Below, one piece after another: positions 35,680 through 45,575 of a DNA stretch of 64,000 nt. Under the pieces are notes generated by a model. The model was given only the letters and a program-made list of their open reading frames with translations. It did no database searches and was not told where the DNA came from. The stretch's first letter is position 1, and each line of letters opens with the position of its first letter. A program made the translations under genes and the position numbers. Location: assembly GCF_000805675.1 (NCBI RefSeq), contig NZ_JSEF01000005.1, positions 62,001 to 126,000 on the forward strand, read 5' to 3'. This DNA comes from Corynebacterium minutissimum (GTDB taxonomy: Bacteria; Actinomycetota; Actinomycetes; Mycobacteriales; Mycobacteriaceae).

Positions 35680-36945
35680 ATGCGCATCGCGATGATCTCC
35701 ATGCATACTTCACCCCTTGAGCAGCCCGGTTCCGGTGATGCCGGAGGCATGAATGTGTACGTGCTCAATACCGCCCGCCAGCTTGCGCGCCTAGGCGTCA
35801 CCGTGGATGTTTTTACTCGCGCCACGCGTCCGAGTCAGGGGGAAGTGGTGGACGTCGAGGAGCGCCTGCGCGTCATCAATATCGTTGCCGGCCCGTACGA
35901 GGGCTTGAGCAAGGAGGAGCTGCCTACGCAGCTCGCGGCGTTTACCGGCGGCATTTTTAACTTTGCGCGGTGCTTCGATGTGGATTATGACGTTATCCAT
36001 TCCCATTATTGGCTGTCTGGGCAGGTGGGCTGGCTGCTGCGAGACTTGTGGGACGTACCTTTGGTGCACACGGCACACACCTTGGCCGCGGTTAAGAACG
36101 TGCACCGCACGCTTGATGACACTCCAGAGACCGAAGCACGCCGCATCTGTGAGCAGCAGCTGGTGGACAACGCCGACATCCTCGTGGTCAACACTGCGCA
36201 GGAGACGCGCGACTTGGTGGAGCACTACGATGCGTCACCAGAAAATATCGTTGTTGTCTCACCCGGCGCAGATACGGAACTCTTCACCCCGGGCACTGAC
36301 CGCATGACGGAGCGCGCTCGCCGCCAGCTGGGTATTCCGCTGCACACGAAGGTCGTGGCCTTTGTTGGCCGACTGCAGAAGTTCAAGGGTCCTGAGGTCC
36401 TTATTCGCGCAACGGCGGAGCTGATGAAGCGCGATCCGGATCGCCGCCTGCGCGTGGTCATCTGTGGCGGTGCCTCCGGTGCGAATTCCTCCCCAGACAC
36501 CTATCACAACTTGGCCCGTGAGCTGGGCGTGGAACGCGTTGTGCGCTTCCTCAGCCCGCGCCCGTCTCAAGAGCTGGTGGCTATTTATCAGGCGGCGGAT
36601 ATTGTGGCGGTGCCGAGCTATAACGAGTCGTTCGGCCTTGTGGCCATGGAGGCGCAAGCATCGGGCACGCCCGTTGTCGCCGCGGCCGTCGGCGGTCTGC
36701 CCATTGCCGTGGCGGACGGGGATACGGGATTGCTCGTGCACTCTCACGGGGCGGAGGACTGGGCGGATGCCTTGGAGCAGTTGCTTGACGACGACCCCCG
36801 CCGCATCGCCATGGGCGAAGCCGCCGTCGATCACGCCCAGCAGTTCAGTTGGGCAGCCGCAGCAACGCAGCTCGAAAACATCTACGCCGACGCCATGAGT
36901 ATCGAAATTCCGGATTGTCATGCGCGCCGGGCAATCGGATATTAA
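35680..36945 (+). CDS. mshA: D-inositol-3-phosphate glycosyltransferase (mycothiol synthesis)
   Basis: 421-residue GT-B glycosyltransferase that transfers GlcNAc from UDP-GlcNAc to inositol-3-phosphate, the first step of mycothiol formation. N-domain [28 protein letters not shown], the long conserved block [20 protein letters not shown], and donor-site motifs [12 protein letters not shown] and [18 protein letters not shown] (with the catalytic Glu). The ATG at 35680 begins the family's conserved N-terminus; upstream in-frame codons overlap the divergent ligase. No Shine-Dalgarno is seen and a TACACT hexamer lies 14-9 nt before the ATG, so a leaderless or very short-leader mRNA is likely. Confidence 0.95.
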   Translation: MRIAMISMHTSPLEQPGSGDAGGMNVYVLNTARQLARLGVTVDVFTRATRPSQGEVVDVEERLRVINIVAGPYEGLSKEELPTQLAAFTGGIFNFARCFDVDYDVIHSHYWLSGQVGWLLRDLWDVPLVHTAHTLAAVKNVHRTLDDTPETEARRICEQQLVDNADILVVNTAQETRDLVEHYDASPENIVVVSPGADTELFTPGTDRMTERARRQLGIPLHTKVVAFVGRLQKFKGPEVLIRATAELMKRDPDRRLRVVICGGASGANSSPDTYHNLARELGVERVVRFLSPRPSQELVAIYQAADIVAVPSYNESFGLVAMEAQASGTPVVAAAVGGLPIAVADGDTGLLVHSHGAEDWADALEQLLDDDPRRIAMGEAAVDHAQQFSWAAAATQLENIYADAMSIEIPDCHARRAIGY

Positions 36946-36988
36946 AACCACCTGACGCGCTGCCGAAAAACGTGGCATGCTGGTGTTT

Positions 36989-37738
36989 ATGAGTAACGGA
37001 AAGCTGATTCTTCTTCGACACGGACAGTCCGAATGGAACGAGTCCAACCAATTTACCGGTTGGGTAGACGTCAACCTCACCGCCAAGGGTGAGGGCGAGG
37101 CCAAGCGCGGCGGCGAGCTACTCAAGGAGCAGGGCATCCTGCCGGAGGTTGTGTACACCTCCCTTTTGCGCCGTGCTATCCGCACCGCCAACATTGCCCT
37201 CAACGCGGCTGACCGCCACTGGATCCCAGTCGTGCGTGACTGGCGCCTCAACGAGCGTCACTACGGCGCGCTGCAGGGCCTCAACAAGGCTGAGACCAAG
37301 GACAAGTACGGCGAGGAGCAGTTCATGGCATGGCGCCGCTCCTACGGCACCCCGCCGCCGGAGCTCGAGGATGGCGCTGAGTACTCCCAGGCTGGAGACC
37401 CACGCTACGCCAACCTGGATCAGGTTCCGCGTACCGAGTGCCTGAAGGACGTTGTCGAGCGCTTCGTTCCTTACTTCGAGGAGGAGATCCTCCCGCGCGC
37501 CAAGAAGGGCGAGACCGTTCTCATTGCTGCACACGGTAACTCTCTGCGTGCGCTGGTCAAGCACCTGGATCAGATTTCCGATGAGGAGATTGCTGGCCTC
37601 AACATTCCGACGGGCATCCCGCTGGTTTACGAAATCACCGAGGATGGCTCCGTGGTGAACCCGGGTGGCACCTACCTCGACCCGGAGGCAGCCGCTGCTG
37701 GCGCCGCTGCCGTTGCTGCACAGGGCGCCAAGAAGTAA
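36989..37738 (+). CDS. gpmA: 2,3-bisphosphoglycerate-dependent phosphoglycerate mutase
   Basis: 249-residue glycolytic enzyme interconverting 3- and 2-phosphoglycerate. [12 protein letters not shown] near the N-terminus holds the phosphorylated His; [16 protein letters not shown], the catalytic Glu in [17 protein letters not shown], and the second His in [12 protein letters not shown] follow. The ATG at 36989 is taken because the family begins there; no ribosome binding site, probably leaderless. The gene ends in a clear terminator and precedes senX3-regX3, an order conserved in Actinobacteria. Confidence 0.96.
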   Translation: MSNGKLILLRHGQSEWNESNQFTGWVDVNLTAKGEGEAKRGGELLKEQGILPEVVYTSLLRRAIRTANIALNAADRHWIPVVRDWRLNERHYGALQGLNKAETKDKYGEEQFMAWRRSYGTPPPELEDGAEYSQAGDPRYANLDQVPRTECLKDVVERFVPYFEEEILPRAKKGETVLIAAHGNSLRALVKHLDQISDEEIAGLNIPTGIPLVYEITEDGSVVNPGGTYLDPEAAAAGAAAVAAQGAKK

Positions 37739-37761
37739 CTCCGCCCTCGCGCACTGCGCAC

Positions 37762-37799
37762 AATCCCCAGGGAGTCTATACTCCTTGGGGATTTCTTTT
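37762..37799 (+). terminator. terminator after gpmA
   Basis: Stem AATCCCCAGGGAG / CTCCTTGGGGATT (one mismatch) with a short loop and a following TTCTTTT tract. Confidence 0.88.
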
Positions 37800-37814
37800 G
37801 AGGTGTGAATCATC

Positions 37815-39074
37815 GTGGAACTTGTACTCGCTTTCCTGGCTGGTGTGGTGGCCTGCGGCCTTGCCATACCGGTGCTCACGCGTGTCCGCGAACGATTGGA
37901 GCGCCGCCGCGACCGCGACGCTGACTCCAACCACGTCACCAGCATGAGCCAGGTTCTCCACTTGGCGGTGGGCGGATCGCCGTCCGGTATGACGGTGCTC
38001 TCGCGCACTAAAGAAGTCATCTTTTCCAACCCGGCAGCACACGAGATGTCGATGGTCCACGATCGCGCCGTGAACCCGGATATTTGGTCCGTGGCGCAGG
38101 AGGTCTTCGAGGATAAGGAGACCCGCACCCTGGATTTGTCCATCCCCAAGCGCCGCACCGGCAACCGCGTCACCCAGGTGCGTGCGGTGGTCAAACCGCT
38201 GACGCTTAACGACGATCGCTTCATCATCGTCTACGGCACCGATGAATCCGAATCTGTCCGTATGGAATCCGCTCGCCGCGACTTTGTGGCTAACGTGTCC
38301 CACGAGCTCAAGACGCCCGTCGGCGGCATCGCATTGCTGGCAGAGGCCCTCCTGCAAGACACCGGGGACCCCGAACACGTGGAGTACTTCGGTAGCAAGG
38401 TTCAGAAGGAAGCTGCCCGAATGGCGGACATGGTCAACGAGCTCCTCTCTTTGTCCAAGCTGCAGGGCGCGGAAGCCCTCCCAGAGATGGAGCCGGTTGA
38501 TCTTGATGAGATCGTCGACGAGGCCATGACGCGCAACCAGCTGGCTGCCGACGCACACAATAACCAGCTCACCCGCGGCGAATCCGTCGGTGTGCAGGTG
38601 ATGGGCGATAAATCCCTGTTGGTTACCGCTATCTCAAACCTCATTTCCAATGCTATCCACTACTCACCAGATGAGATGCCGGTGTCAGTTACTCAAAAGG
38701 TGGTCAGTGGAAACGTTGTCCTTGTCCGCGTCACCGATCGTGGCATCGGTATCGCCCCGGAAGACCAAGAGCGCGTGTTTGAGCGCTTCTTCCGCGTGGA
38801 TAAGGCGCGCTCCCGCCAAACCGGTGGAACCGGACTGGGCCTGGCCATTGTCAAACACGTCGTGGCCAACCACGGCGGCAATATCAAGCTGTGGTCCCGG
38901 CCGGGAACTGGCTCGACGTTCACAATCGAGCTCCCTATCTACACCGAAGAAAAGCCAGCGGATACTGTAGATAATAAGGATAATAAAGAAGACGGGGCCG
39001 TCAGCTCCGCCGCTCCTGGCCTGCAGCGTGCAGTCGCGCGCGTAGCCGCTCGTCGAAAGGATAAATCGCAATGA
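37815..39074 (+). CDS. senX3: sensor histidine kinase SenX3
   Basis: 419 residues, starting at GTG. A membrane helix at the N-terminus (ELVLAFLAGVVACGLAIPVL), a PAS-like region, the phospho-acceptor His in FVANVSHELKTPVGG (~160), and the ATPase domain with N box (LISNAIHYSP), G1 (DRGIGIAPEDQERVFERFF) and G2 (GGTGLGLAIVKHVV). In relatives it senses phosphate limitation and drives RegX3. The stop overlaps the regX3 start (ATGA), so the pair is translationally coupled. The last ~45 residues form an Asp/Ala/Arg-rich tail. Confidence 0.93.
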   Translation: MELVLAFLAGVVACGLAIPVLTRVRERLERRRDRDADSNHVTSMSQVLHLAVGGSPSGMTVLSRTKEVIFSNPAAHEMSMVHDRAVNPDIWSVAQEVFEDKETRTLDLSIPKRRTGNRVTQVRAVVKPLTLNDDRFIIVYGTDESESVRMESARRDFVANVSHELKTPVGGIALLAEALLQDTGDPEHVEYFGSKVQKEAARMADMVNELLSLSKLQGAEALPEMEPVDLDEIVDEAMTRNQLAADAHNNQLTRGESVGVQVMGDKSLLVTAISNLISNAIHYSPDEMPVSVTQKVVSGNVVLVRVTDRGIGIAPEDQERVFERFFRVDKARSRQTGGTGLGLAIVKHVVANHGGNIKLWSRPGTGSTFTIELPIYTEEKPADTVDNKDNKEDGAVSSAAPGLQRAVARVAARRKDKSQ

Positions 39075-39769
39075 CCACCATCCTCATCGTCGAAGATGAA
39101 GAGTCGCTTGCAGATCCCCTTGCATTCCTCCTTCGCAAAGAAGGTTTCGATGTTCTCTTAGCCCCCGACGGGCCCAGCGCCTTGGAACAGTTCGCGGCCA
39201 ACACCGTAGACATCGTCTTGCTGGATCTGATGCTGCCAGGCATGTCTGGCACGGACGTCTGCAAGCAGCTGCGCGCTACCTCCTCTGTGCCGGTCATTAT
39301 GGTCACCGCGCGTGACTCGGAAATCGATAAGGTGGTTGGCCTTGAGCTCGGTGCCGACGATTACGTGACCAAGCCGTATTCCTCCCGCGAGCTCATTGCC
39401 CGCATCCGCGCGGTGCTGCGCCGTGGCCACGAGGTGTCCTCGGAGGGCGGCGAAGAGGAGCCGCACAACCAGATTCTGGAAGGCGGCCGCGTGCGCATGG
39501 ACGTGGAACGCCACACCGTGCTAGTTGCCGGACAACCGGTCTCGATGCCTCTCAAAGAGTTCGATCTCCTCGAGTACCTCCTGCGCAACGCTGGCCGCGT
39601 GCTTACTCGCGGCCAGCTCATTGACCGCATTTGGGGCGCAGATTACGTCGGTGACACCAAGACGCTCGACGTCCACGTCAAGCGCCTCCGCTCCAAGATC
39701 GAGTCGGAACCTTCCCACCCGAAGCACCTTGTCACCGTGCGCGGCTTGGGCTACAAGTTCGAGGCCTAA
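39071..39769 (+). CDS. regX3: response regulator RegX3
   Basis: 232-residue OmpR-family regulator. Receiver domain with acidic pocket (VEDEES), phospho-acceptor Asp in [12 protein letters not shown], Thr and Lys switch residues ([14 protein letters not shown]), then the winged-helix domain ([37 protein letters not shown]). Partner of SenX3. Its end overlaps the convergent Cys-rich gene by 4 bp. Confidence 0.95.
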   Translation: MTTILIVEDEESLADPLAFLLRKEGFDVLLAPDGPSALEQFAANTVDIVLLDLMLPGMSGTDVCKQLRATSSVPVIMVTARDSEIDKVVGLELGADDYVTKPYSSRELIARIRAVLRRGHEVSSEGGEEEPHNQILEGGRVRMDVERHTVLVAGQPVSMPLKEFDLLEYLLRNAGRVLTRGQLIDRIWGADYVGDTKTLDVHVKRLRSKIESEPSHPKHLVTVRGLGYKFEA

Positions 39770-40647
39770 GCGCGAGGATCCGCCGGGTGGCGCGGAAACT
39801 CCACCCCAGAGCGTGCCCGCGCTTCGCAGTGGCGGGCCAGGATCTCATAGCAGTCTTCGCCTAACAGTGCGATGAGCTCAGTTTTTTGAGACTTCCACAG
39901 CGGTTCCTGTGCCGTGTGGCAGGACGGGGATGCTGAGCACCACCAATCGAAATCTTCGCCACCATTGCCCCATCCACGGCGGTCATACTCACCGATAGTG
40001 GTGCGCAGAATCTCCTCGCCATCAGGACGCTCCTCATAATCCTCGTGGCGGCGAATTGGCACCTGCCAGCACACCTCAGGTTTGACTACGGTGAGCTCCT
40101 CACCCGCGTCGAGCGCCCACTGATGGATGGCGCAGCCAGGGCCCGTGGGCCAGCCTTCGCGGTTGGCGAAGATGCAGGCGCCGTCGACAAGCGGCGTCTT
40201 CAACGCTGGCTCCGGCTCGCCATCGTCACCGTCGAGCTCATCCCATTCCAACCACGGCTCCAGTTCTTCGGGCTGACCGTTCTTGAGATATTCGTCGACG
40301 TCTGCGGGGCGGTGCTGCCAGAAACGTGCGGGCATGCGCGCCACGGCGTCGGCAAGCTGGTCGCGGTCGATTTCATCGGCCATGTAGGCGCCATGTACAC
40401 AGCACCCAACGTCGCGCTGTTGCTTATCGATGCCAAGGCACCTCTCGGTCCCAAATTGACACTCATAATGCGACTCGAGCCACGTGAGATCGATCGAGTA
40501 GACATGCAAGGGGTCCTCGGGATCGGTGAACTCAAACCACTCTCGTGGGAAGTCAGGGGCCTTTTCGCGGCCTGCAAGGATGGACGTGGCGGCGGAGGAG
40601 GAGGTGGGAAAACCCAGGTAAACCTCGTTTGATTTCGGGCGATTCAC
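39766..40647 (-). CDS. conserved cysteine-rich protein, unknown
   Basis: 293-residue soluble protein with about ten cysteines spread in pairs ([62 protein letters not shown]). The spacing resembles YkgJ/DUF3109-type proteins thought to bind metal or an Fe-S cluster, but the match is loose. Acidic middle ([13 protein letters not shown]). Divergent from ppx and convergent with regX3. Function unknown. Confidence 0.7.
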   Translation of the reverse strand: MNRPKSNEVYLGFPTSSSAATSILAGREKAPDFPREWFEFTDPEDPLHVYSIDLTWLESHYECQFGTERCLGIDKQQRDVGCCVHGAYMADEIDRDQLADAVARMPARFWQHRPADVDEYLKNGQPEELEPWLEWDELDGDDGEPEPALKTPLVDGACIFANREGWPTGPGCAIHQWALDAGEELTVVKPEVCWQVPIRRHEDYEERPDGEEILRTTIGEYDRRGWGNGGEDFDWWCSASPSCHTAQEPLWKSQKTELIALLGEDCYEILARHCEARARSGVEFPRHPADPRA

Positions 40648-40680
40648 ACCTACCCACGGTAGACCTACTACTGTGGGGGT

Positions 40681-41610
40681 GTGCGATTAGGTGTATTAGA
40701 CGTCGGAAGTAATACCGTCCACCTTGTTGCGGTCGATGCCGCAACTGGTGGCCGGCCCACCCCGATGAGCGATTGGAAGACGCCCCTGCGTCTAGTGGAA
40801 CAGCTCGACAAAAAGGGCAACATCCACGAGAAGGGCTTGAAAAAGCTCATCTCTGCCGTGGGTGAAGCCAAGGAGCTGAGCCAGAAGCTGGGGTGCGATG
40901 AGCTCATGGCTTTTGCCACCTCTGCGGTGCGTTCAGCCGCGAACTCGGCTGAGGTTCTCGATGAAGTGGAAAAGAACACCGGCGTCCGCCTAGAAATCCT
41001 GTCTGGTGAAGAAGAAGCCCGCCTAACCTTCTTGGCAGTGCGCCGCTGGTATGGCTGGTCCGCGGGTCGCATTACCAACCTTGACATTGGCGGTGGCTCC
41101 CTCGAGCTGTCCACCGGTACCGACGAGCACCCAGAGCTGGCTTTCTCCCTCGACCTTGGTGCTGGCCGTCTGACTCACAATTGGTTCGACACCGATCCGC
41201 CGGAAAAATCCAAGGTGAATCTCCTCCGTGACTATATTGATGCGGAGTTGGTCAGCGTTGCTGATCAGATGCGCGCCCTAGGCCCCTCCGGCTTGGGTGT
41301 CGGAACCTCAAAAACCTTCCGTACGCTGGCCCGACTTACCGGTGCTGCACCGTCCTCGGCGGGTCCATACGTGAAGCGCACCCTCACCGCACCGGGTCTG
41401 CGTCAGCTCATTTCTTTCATCTCTCGCATGACTGCAGCTGACAGGGCAGACCTTGAGGGTGTAAGTTCTACCCGATCGCACCAAATCGTCGCGGGTGCTC
41501 TTGTAGCCGAGGCGAGCATGCGTGCCCTGGGAATCGAGAAGCTGGAGATCTGCCCCTGGGCTCTCCGTGAAGGTGTCATTTTGCGCCGTACCGATAAGGG
41601 ACTGGAATAG
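40681..41610 (+). CDS. ppx: Ppx/GppA exopolyphosphatase family protein
   Basis: 309 residues with the actin-like ATPase fold: [18 protein letters not shown] (phosphate 1), the central [12 protein letters not shown] (phosphate 2), and [15 protein letters not shown] with the catalytic Glu. It cleaves inorganic polyphosphate and/or pppGpp. About 310 residues is the short, HD-domain-lacking form found in Actinobacteria. Start is GTG directly at the family's N-terminus. Located 1 kb from the phosphate-type two-component system, which fits phosphate metabolism. Confidence 0.92.
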   Translation: MRLGVLDVGSNTVHLVAVDAATGGRPTPMSDWKTPLRLVEQLDKKGNIHEKGLKKLISAVGEAKELSQKLGCDELMAFATSAVRSAANSAEVLDEVEKNTGVRLEILSGEEEARLTFLAVRRWYGWSAGRITNLDIGGGSLELSTGTDEHPELAFSLDLGAGRLTHNWFDTDPPEKSKVNLLRDYIDAELVSVADQMRALGPSGLGVGTSKTFRTLARLTGAAPSSAGPYVKRTLTAPGLRQLISFISRMTAADRADLEGVSSTRSHQIVAGALVAEASMRALGIEKLEICPWALREGVILRRTDKGLE

Positions 41611-41619
41611 GAAAGAAAC

Positions 41620-42402
41620 GTGGCTGACGAGAAACAGTTGACAGTTGCGGAGCTGCTGGCCCGCAACCAGAAGGATCGCTCCGGTGGAGAGAAGAGTTCG
41701 CGCCGCCGTCGCCGCAGCCTTGAGGAAGGCGGCATCTCCGTTGCGGAGCTGACCGGCAACCTCGAGAAGGTGAAGGCAACCCCGGCCGAAGCGAAGCACT
41801 CCAACGTCTCCATCGATGAGACTGCGCCAGTCATTCCCGCTCCGCAGAAGGACGCTGAGAAGACTGAATCCAAGCAGCAGACTGAGTCCGAGCCGAAGAC
41901 TGAACCCGAGCCACAGGCAGATGCCGTACGCGTGGAGCGGCCGGACAAGACCGATTCTGAGCCCAAGCGTTCCCAGCCCTCCAACGAGGACACCCGCGTC
42001 ATTCAGCGCGTCAAGGACACGCCTGAGAAGAAGTCTGAGGACAAGGTCGAAGAAAAGGTTGAGGACGAAACCACGACCACGGGCGAACTCGAAGCCGTCG
42101 ACCATGACGTCGAAGAATACGACGAGTATGACGAGGACTACGAGGAGGAGAAGCTCAACCCCTTCGCCGTCGTCTTGCTCGCCCTCGTGGGCATCGTGCT
42201 GGGCGCCATCGTATTCAAGGGCTTTGAAATCCTCTGGGACCGATTCGACCGCCTCGTTGTCGTGGTGCTCGGCGTTGTTGTCACCGGCGTCATCGTCGGT
42301 ATCGTTCACGCTCTGCGCACCAGCCGCGATGGCTTGTCCATGTTCCTCGCGGCCGTGGCGGGCCTCGTGCTTACCTTCGGCCCGCTTCTCGTTGTGATGT
42401 AG
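41620..42402 (+). CDS. membrane protein with charged N-terminal half
   Basis: 260 residues, starting at GTG behind GAAAGAAA. The first ~175 residues are hydrophilic with an Arg run ([12 protein letters not shown]) and Glu/Lys/Pro-rich low complexity, then an acidic patch ([14 protein letters not shown]), and the C-terminus has three membrane helices ([55 protein letters not shown]). Same strand as ppx and 9 bp after it. Function unknown. Confidence 0.75.
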   Translation: MADEKQLTVAELLARNQKDRSGGEKSSRRRRRSLEEGGISVAELTGNLEKVKATPAEAKHSNVSIDETAPVIPAPQKDAEKTESKQQTESEPKTEPEPQADAVRVERPDKTDSEPKRSQPSNEDTRVIQRVKDTPEKKSEDKVEEKVEDETTTTGELEAVDHDVEEYDEYDEDYEEEKLNPFAVVLLALVGIVLGAIVFKGFEILWDRFDRLVVVVLGVVVTGVIVGIVHALRTSRDGLSMFLAAVAGLVLTFGPLLVVM

Positions 42403-42408
42403 CCGTGA

Positions 42409-42431
42409 CCCAGGGTTTCTGGCACCCTGGG
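42409..42431 (+). terminator. hairpin between membrane protein gene and proC start
   Basis: Perfect 8-bp stem CCCAGGGT / ACCCTGGG with a 7-nt loop, ending 3 nt before the proC ATG. Could be a terminator of the upstream gene followed by a leaderless proC mRNA, or a structure that limits proC translation; there is no T run. Confidence 0.45.
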
Positions 42432-42434
42432 ATC

Positions 42435-43226
42435 ATGACTAAAATTGCAGTACTTGGTGGAGGACAAATCGGCGAAGCCTTGGTTTCCGGGCTGGTGAGC
42501 GCAGGCTACGACGCTGAGGACATCGTGGTGACCAACCGTCGTTCAGAGCGCGGCGAGGAACTGCACGGCGCCTATGGAGTGACCGTCACCAGTGATAACG
42601 CGCAAGCCATCGAAGGTGCCGAGTACATCTTCGCGTGCGTGAAACCCTATGCCATCGTCGAGTTGCTCGACGGTCTCGATATTTCCCAGGACGCCGTCGT
42701 GGTGTCCATGGCTGCGGGTTTGACCCTCGACACTCTCGAGAAGGCCGCTGGCGACGGCGTGTCGGTCGTCCGCGTGATGCCCAACACCCCCATGCTCGTC
42801 GGCAAGGGCATGTGCACGTGTGCGGGCGGTCAGCACGTGAGTGAAGAGCAGCTCGGGGGCGTCGTCAAGCTGCTGGAAGCTGTCGGTGAGGTCGCTGTCA
42901 TCGACGAGAAGCACATCGATGCCGCGACTGCCTTGGCTGGCTCCGCGCCTGCCTACTATTTCCTTGTCACAGAGGCGCTTATCGACGCCGGCGTACAGCT
43001 CGGCCTTACCCGTGACGTCGCCGAAAAGCTGGCCACCCGCACCGCCCAGGGCGCAGGCACCATGATGACGGAATCTGGCAAGGATCCCGTTGCCCTTCGA
43101 GCGGGGGTGACCTCTCCGGGGGGAACCACTGCGGCGGCCCTCCGAGAGCTTGAGGAGTCCGGTATTCGGGGTGCTTTCTTCCGTGCGGCGGAGGCATGTG
43201 CCCAGCGTGCGCAGGAGCTAGGCTAG
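42435..43226 (+). CDS. proC: pyrroline-5-carboxylate reductase
   Basis: 263 residues; the last step of proline synthesis, NAD(P)H-dependent. Rossmann motif [17 protein letters not shown], then [17 protein letters not shown], and the signature [21 protein letters not shown] and [17 protein letters not shown] at the end. The ATG at 42435 is preferred to the frame opening at 42405 because the Rossmann strand starts there. It has no ribosome binding site and abuts a hairpin. Confidence 0.95.
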   Translation: MTKIAVLGGGQIGEALVSGLVSAGYDAEDIVVTNRRSERGEELHGAYGVTVTSDNAQAIEGAEYIFACVKPYAIVELLDGLDISQDAVVVSMAAGLTLDTLEKAAGDGVSVVRVMPNTPMLVGKGMCTCAGGQHVSEEQLGGVVKLLEAVGEVAVIDEKHIDAATALAGSAPAYYFLVTEALIDAGVQLGLTRDVAEKLATRTAQGAGTMMTESGKDPVALRAGVTSPGGTTAAALRELEESGIRGAFFRAAEACAQRAQELG

Positions 43227-43426
43227 ATTTCTCCTCCTTCCATGAGAATGGTGTGACGATTGTTGTGCGGCGAGTTTCTGGGGAACAACGGTGCGAATGT
43301 GGAAAAAATTGGCACTTGGGTCGCATTAGTCACAGGTTTCACGCTAAGCTTGCAGGAGCGCGTGCGTGATAGTCCTGTGGGAGGGGAAGCCTACAGCGCG
43401 TCACGTGCTGAAGGGTTAAATAAACT

Positions 43427-43615
43427 ATGACGAATGAAGATAAGGGAACTTTCCTGACCATCGCCGAAGTTGCGGAGATCATGCGTGTCTCCAAGATGAC
43501 GGTGTACAGGTTGGTTCACGCAGGTGACATGCCGGCAGTGCGCGTGGGACGTTCGTTCCGCGTTCATGAATCCGCCGTCAAGGAATACCTTGAGGCATCC
43601 GTGTACGGAGCCTAG
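43427..43615 (+). CDS. excisionase-family helix-turn-helix DNA-binding protein
   Basis: 62 residues consisting almost entirely of a MerR/excisionase-type winged HTH: LTIAEVAEIMRVSKMTVYRL with the wing GDMPAVRVGRSFRVHESAVKEYL. A homologue occupies the same spot in mycobacteria (next to proC and the bS22-type gene), so this is a chromosomal regulator of the BldC-like size class rather than a prophage relic. Targets unknown. Confidence 0.88.
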   Translation: MTNEDKGTFLTIAEVAEIMRVSKMTVYRLVHAGDMPAVRVGRSFRVHESAVKEYLEASVYGA

Positions 43616-43633
43616 CGTTCATCTCTCTCTGAC

Positions 43634-43678
43634 AGCGCCCACCCCTGTGGATTCCTACGGTCCATGGCGGTGGGCGCT
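43634..43678 (+). terminator. hairpin after the HTH gene
   Basis: 10-bp perfect stem AGCGCCCACC / GGTGGGCGCT, 25-nt loop, starting 18 bp after the stop codon. No T run; may end the HTH transcript or form part of the leader of the next gene. Confidence 0.5.
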
Positions 43679-43854
43679 GCCCTTAGTTTTGGTGCTGGGA
43701 ACGGCGCTAGGTAAGATGGTGGGCATTCGTGTCGGCATTGGTACGCCTGTGTCTCCCCGTTTGCGGGGCCGCATCGAGTGCACCGTGCGGTTTCATTCCA
43801 GGCGTCGCCGGCCGGTTTACGTACGTACTGATACCGAAAGTGAGGAAACCTGTT

Positions 43855-43956
43855 ATGGGTTCTGTCATCAAGAAGCGCCGCAAGCGCATGTCCAAGAAGA
43901 AGCACCGCAAGATGCTGCGCCGCACCCGCGTTCAGCGTCGCAAGCTGGGCAAGTAA
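43855..43956 (+). CDS. 33-residue ribosomal protein bS22 (AURKAIP1/COX24 domain)
   Basis: Extremely basic peptide [18 protein letters not shown] followed by [15 protein letters not shown], of the AURKAIP1/COX24 family. In mycobacteria the same short peptide is a small-subunit ribosomal protein, bS22, located in the decoding region. GAGGA lies 8 nt before the ATG, and a terminator follows, so it is expressed on its own. Conserved position behind proC and the HTH gene. A longer open frame (from 43729) includes it but lacks support. Confidence 0.9.
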   Translation: MGSVIKKRRKRMSKKKHRKMLRRTRVQRRKLGK

Positions 43957-43970
43957 AGCGTGGCCTACAG

Positions 43971-44010
43971 CTCCCCGCATAATCCTTTGTGATTGTGACG
44001 GGGAGTTTCT
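43971..44010 (+). terminator. terminator after the bS22-type gene
   Basis: Stem CTCCCCG / CGGGGAG with a ~21-nt loop and a following TTTCT tract, 15 bp after the stop. Confidence 0.72.
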
Positions 44011-44032
44011 GCTATCTGGGCTTCTCGTCGTC

Positions 44033-44118
44033 TCAGACGACGGAGAGGTCATAGTATGAGATCCTTTCTGTAGTGGCTCCCGTGTGGTGGGTATCGTCGA
44101 GTCAGACGACGGCGAGGT
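44033..44118. repeat. 17-bp direct repeat beside the HNH gene
   Basis: TCAGACGACGGAGAGGT at 44033-44049 and TCAGACGACGGCGAGGT at 44102-44118 (16/17 identical). The first copy sits in a near-perfect hairpin (CGTCGTCT / AGACGACG). The second copy ends right at the stop codon of the HNH endonuclease gene. It could mark duplicated or mobile DNA. Confidence 0.5.
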
Positions 44119-45366
44119 TTAGAACGGGATATCCTCTGGGGGAGTGCTGGGCGCCTGGGCTTCCGCAGCAGCCTTGGCGGCTGCCTCGGCGTCTAGTTCC
44201 TTCTTCAGTGCCTGGGCCTGCTCGTGGGCGCGCTGACGGATGGCAGTGATCTTCTGGGCTACGGTTTGGGCCCAGCGCTTGGTCTTCTTCGCCAGTGGGC
44301 CGGTGGGCTCCGTCATGGCCCAGGTACCATCCTCGAAGAGCCATACGATATCCCCGGTGATGGGGTCCATGATGTAATGCGCGCGACCATCGGTCTTCAT
44401 GTTGTGATGGTGCTGGCAGAGCGAGGCGAGATTGCTCGGGTGGGTCGGGCCGCCGTCGGCGTAGTTGACGCGGTGGTCCATCTGGCACAGGTGGGCCGGC
44501 CGATTGCAGCCAAGAGCGCGGCACGTGCCGTCGCGCCCCTCGACGTATTTTCGGATGAGCTCCGAGGCAACATAGCTATCCGAGGCTTCCGGCTCCGCGG
44601 ACAGGTCACGAGTGCGGGTCGTAGGCATCTCTTGAGACGTCCAGCCATAGCCCTGTACGAGCGTCGGTGCGTTCTCGATATCGGTGGCCTGATACGTGTG
44701 CAAAATGACGGTCGACGGTGGTGTGATGCTGCCGGCGATGAGCTTCTTTAGGGCATCAGCTGTGGAGACCCCGTTCTCTTTCGCGGCTTCCTTGATGTAT
44801 TTGTCCAGGATGATGCCCGTGGTGCTATCCGTGTTGAGCTCCAGGTTGGCGCGCTCACCATTGTCAGTCATGGTGTAGGAATCCTTCTTCCGTGTATCGC
44901 GGAAAGAAATCGTTTTATCGATGCTTTTGCAAATATCGCGCACTTTGCGGCCAATCTGTGGAGGCGTAGGAAAAGTCTGGTTGGGGGCGGTGGGGATGAA
45001 GTAGTCGGCCAAGGAGGCGTCGATAAGCGCGAGCGTCTCCGGGGGTATTTCACCCAGCTTGGTCAAGGTGCAGTCGATGGCGATGAGGGCTCGCATATCG
45101 AGCAAGAAGAGGTCTTCTTGCATCGCTTTGACCTGCGGAAGCCCATTAAGCCGGTGCACGGCGAGGCAACATTCGGTGATGGTGTGTGGGCCGAGCCCGA
45201 GCTTGGCGACGAGCCTCTGACACGCCACATCGAAATCCTCATCGAGCGGAGGCATGGCAGCTTTCCAGGAGCGATAATCGGCGCGGCGCGCAGCACTGCG
45301 CTCCATAGCGAGGGCGCAGTCAGGGTTCATGTGGGAAAAGTAGGCGGTAGGAGTAGTGGTTGTCAC
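44119..45366 (-). CDS. HNH endonuclease with DUF222 domain
   Basis: 415 residues. The N-terminal ~290 residues belong to the DUF222 (13E12-repeat type) region common in Actinobacteria; then comes a full HNH nuclease motif CRALGCNRPAHLCQMDHRVN followed by YADGGPTHPSNLASLCQHHHN (Cys/His zinc ligands and catalytic His). The C-terminus is a Lys/Ala/Glu coiled tail. Starts at GTG with GGAG 8 nt upstream. Such genes are multicopy and behave like selfish or mobile elements; the role is unknown. A 17-bp direct repeat lies at its 3' end. Confidence 0.9.
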   Translation of the reverse strand: MTTTTPTAYFSHMNPDCALAMERSAARRADYRSWKAAMPPLDEDFDVACQRLVAKLGLGPHTITECCLAVHRLNGLPQVKAMQEDLFLLDMRALIAIDCTLTKLGEIPPETLALIDASLADYFIPTAPNQTFPTPPQIGRKVRDICKSIDKTISFRDTRKKDSYTMTDNGERANLELNTDSTTGIILDKYIKEAAKENGVSTADALKKLIAGSITPPSTVILHTYQATDIENAPTLVQGYGWTSQEMPTTRTRDLSAEPEASDSYVASELIRKYVEGRDGTCRALGCNRPAHLCQMDHRVNYADGGPTHPSNLASLCQHHHNMKTDGRAHYIMDPITGDIVWLFEDGTWAMTEPTGPLAKKTKRWAQTVAQKITAIRQRAHEQAQALKKELDAEAAAKAAAEAQAPSTPPEDIPF

Positions 45367-45575
45367 GGTGAATTCTCCGGATTCTTGAGGGTAGAGGCTT
45401 TAAAGTTGTTAAGAACTAACGTTCTAACTGCAGCCTATAAGATGTCCCGGACACCTACGTCTACCTGCAATTATGGCCGTTTTAGGGGGCGGCATTAGGG
45501 TTATATATTCGGAAATATGGGGAGTGCTATCCGTGAGTGCCCAGCACCTTCCGTGCATGCGTATGATGGCGAACT

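Noticed and set aside
43729-43956. 75-residue version of the ribosomal protein gene
   Set aside because: The upstream 42 residues lack similarity to the family, while GAGGA sits correctly before the ATG at 43855 that gives the 33-residue protein.
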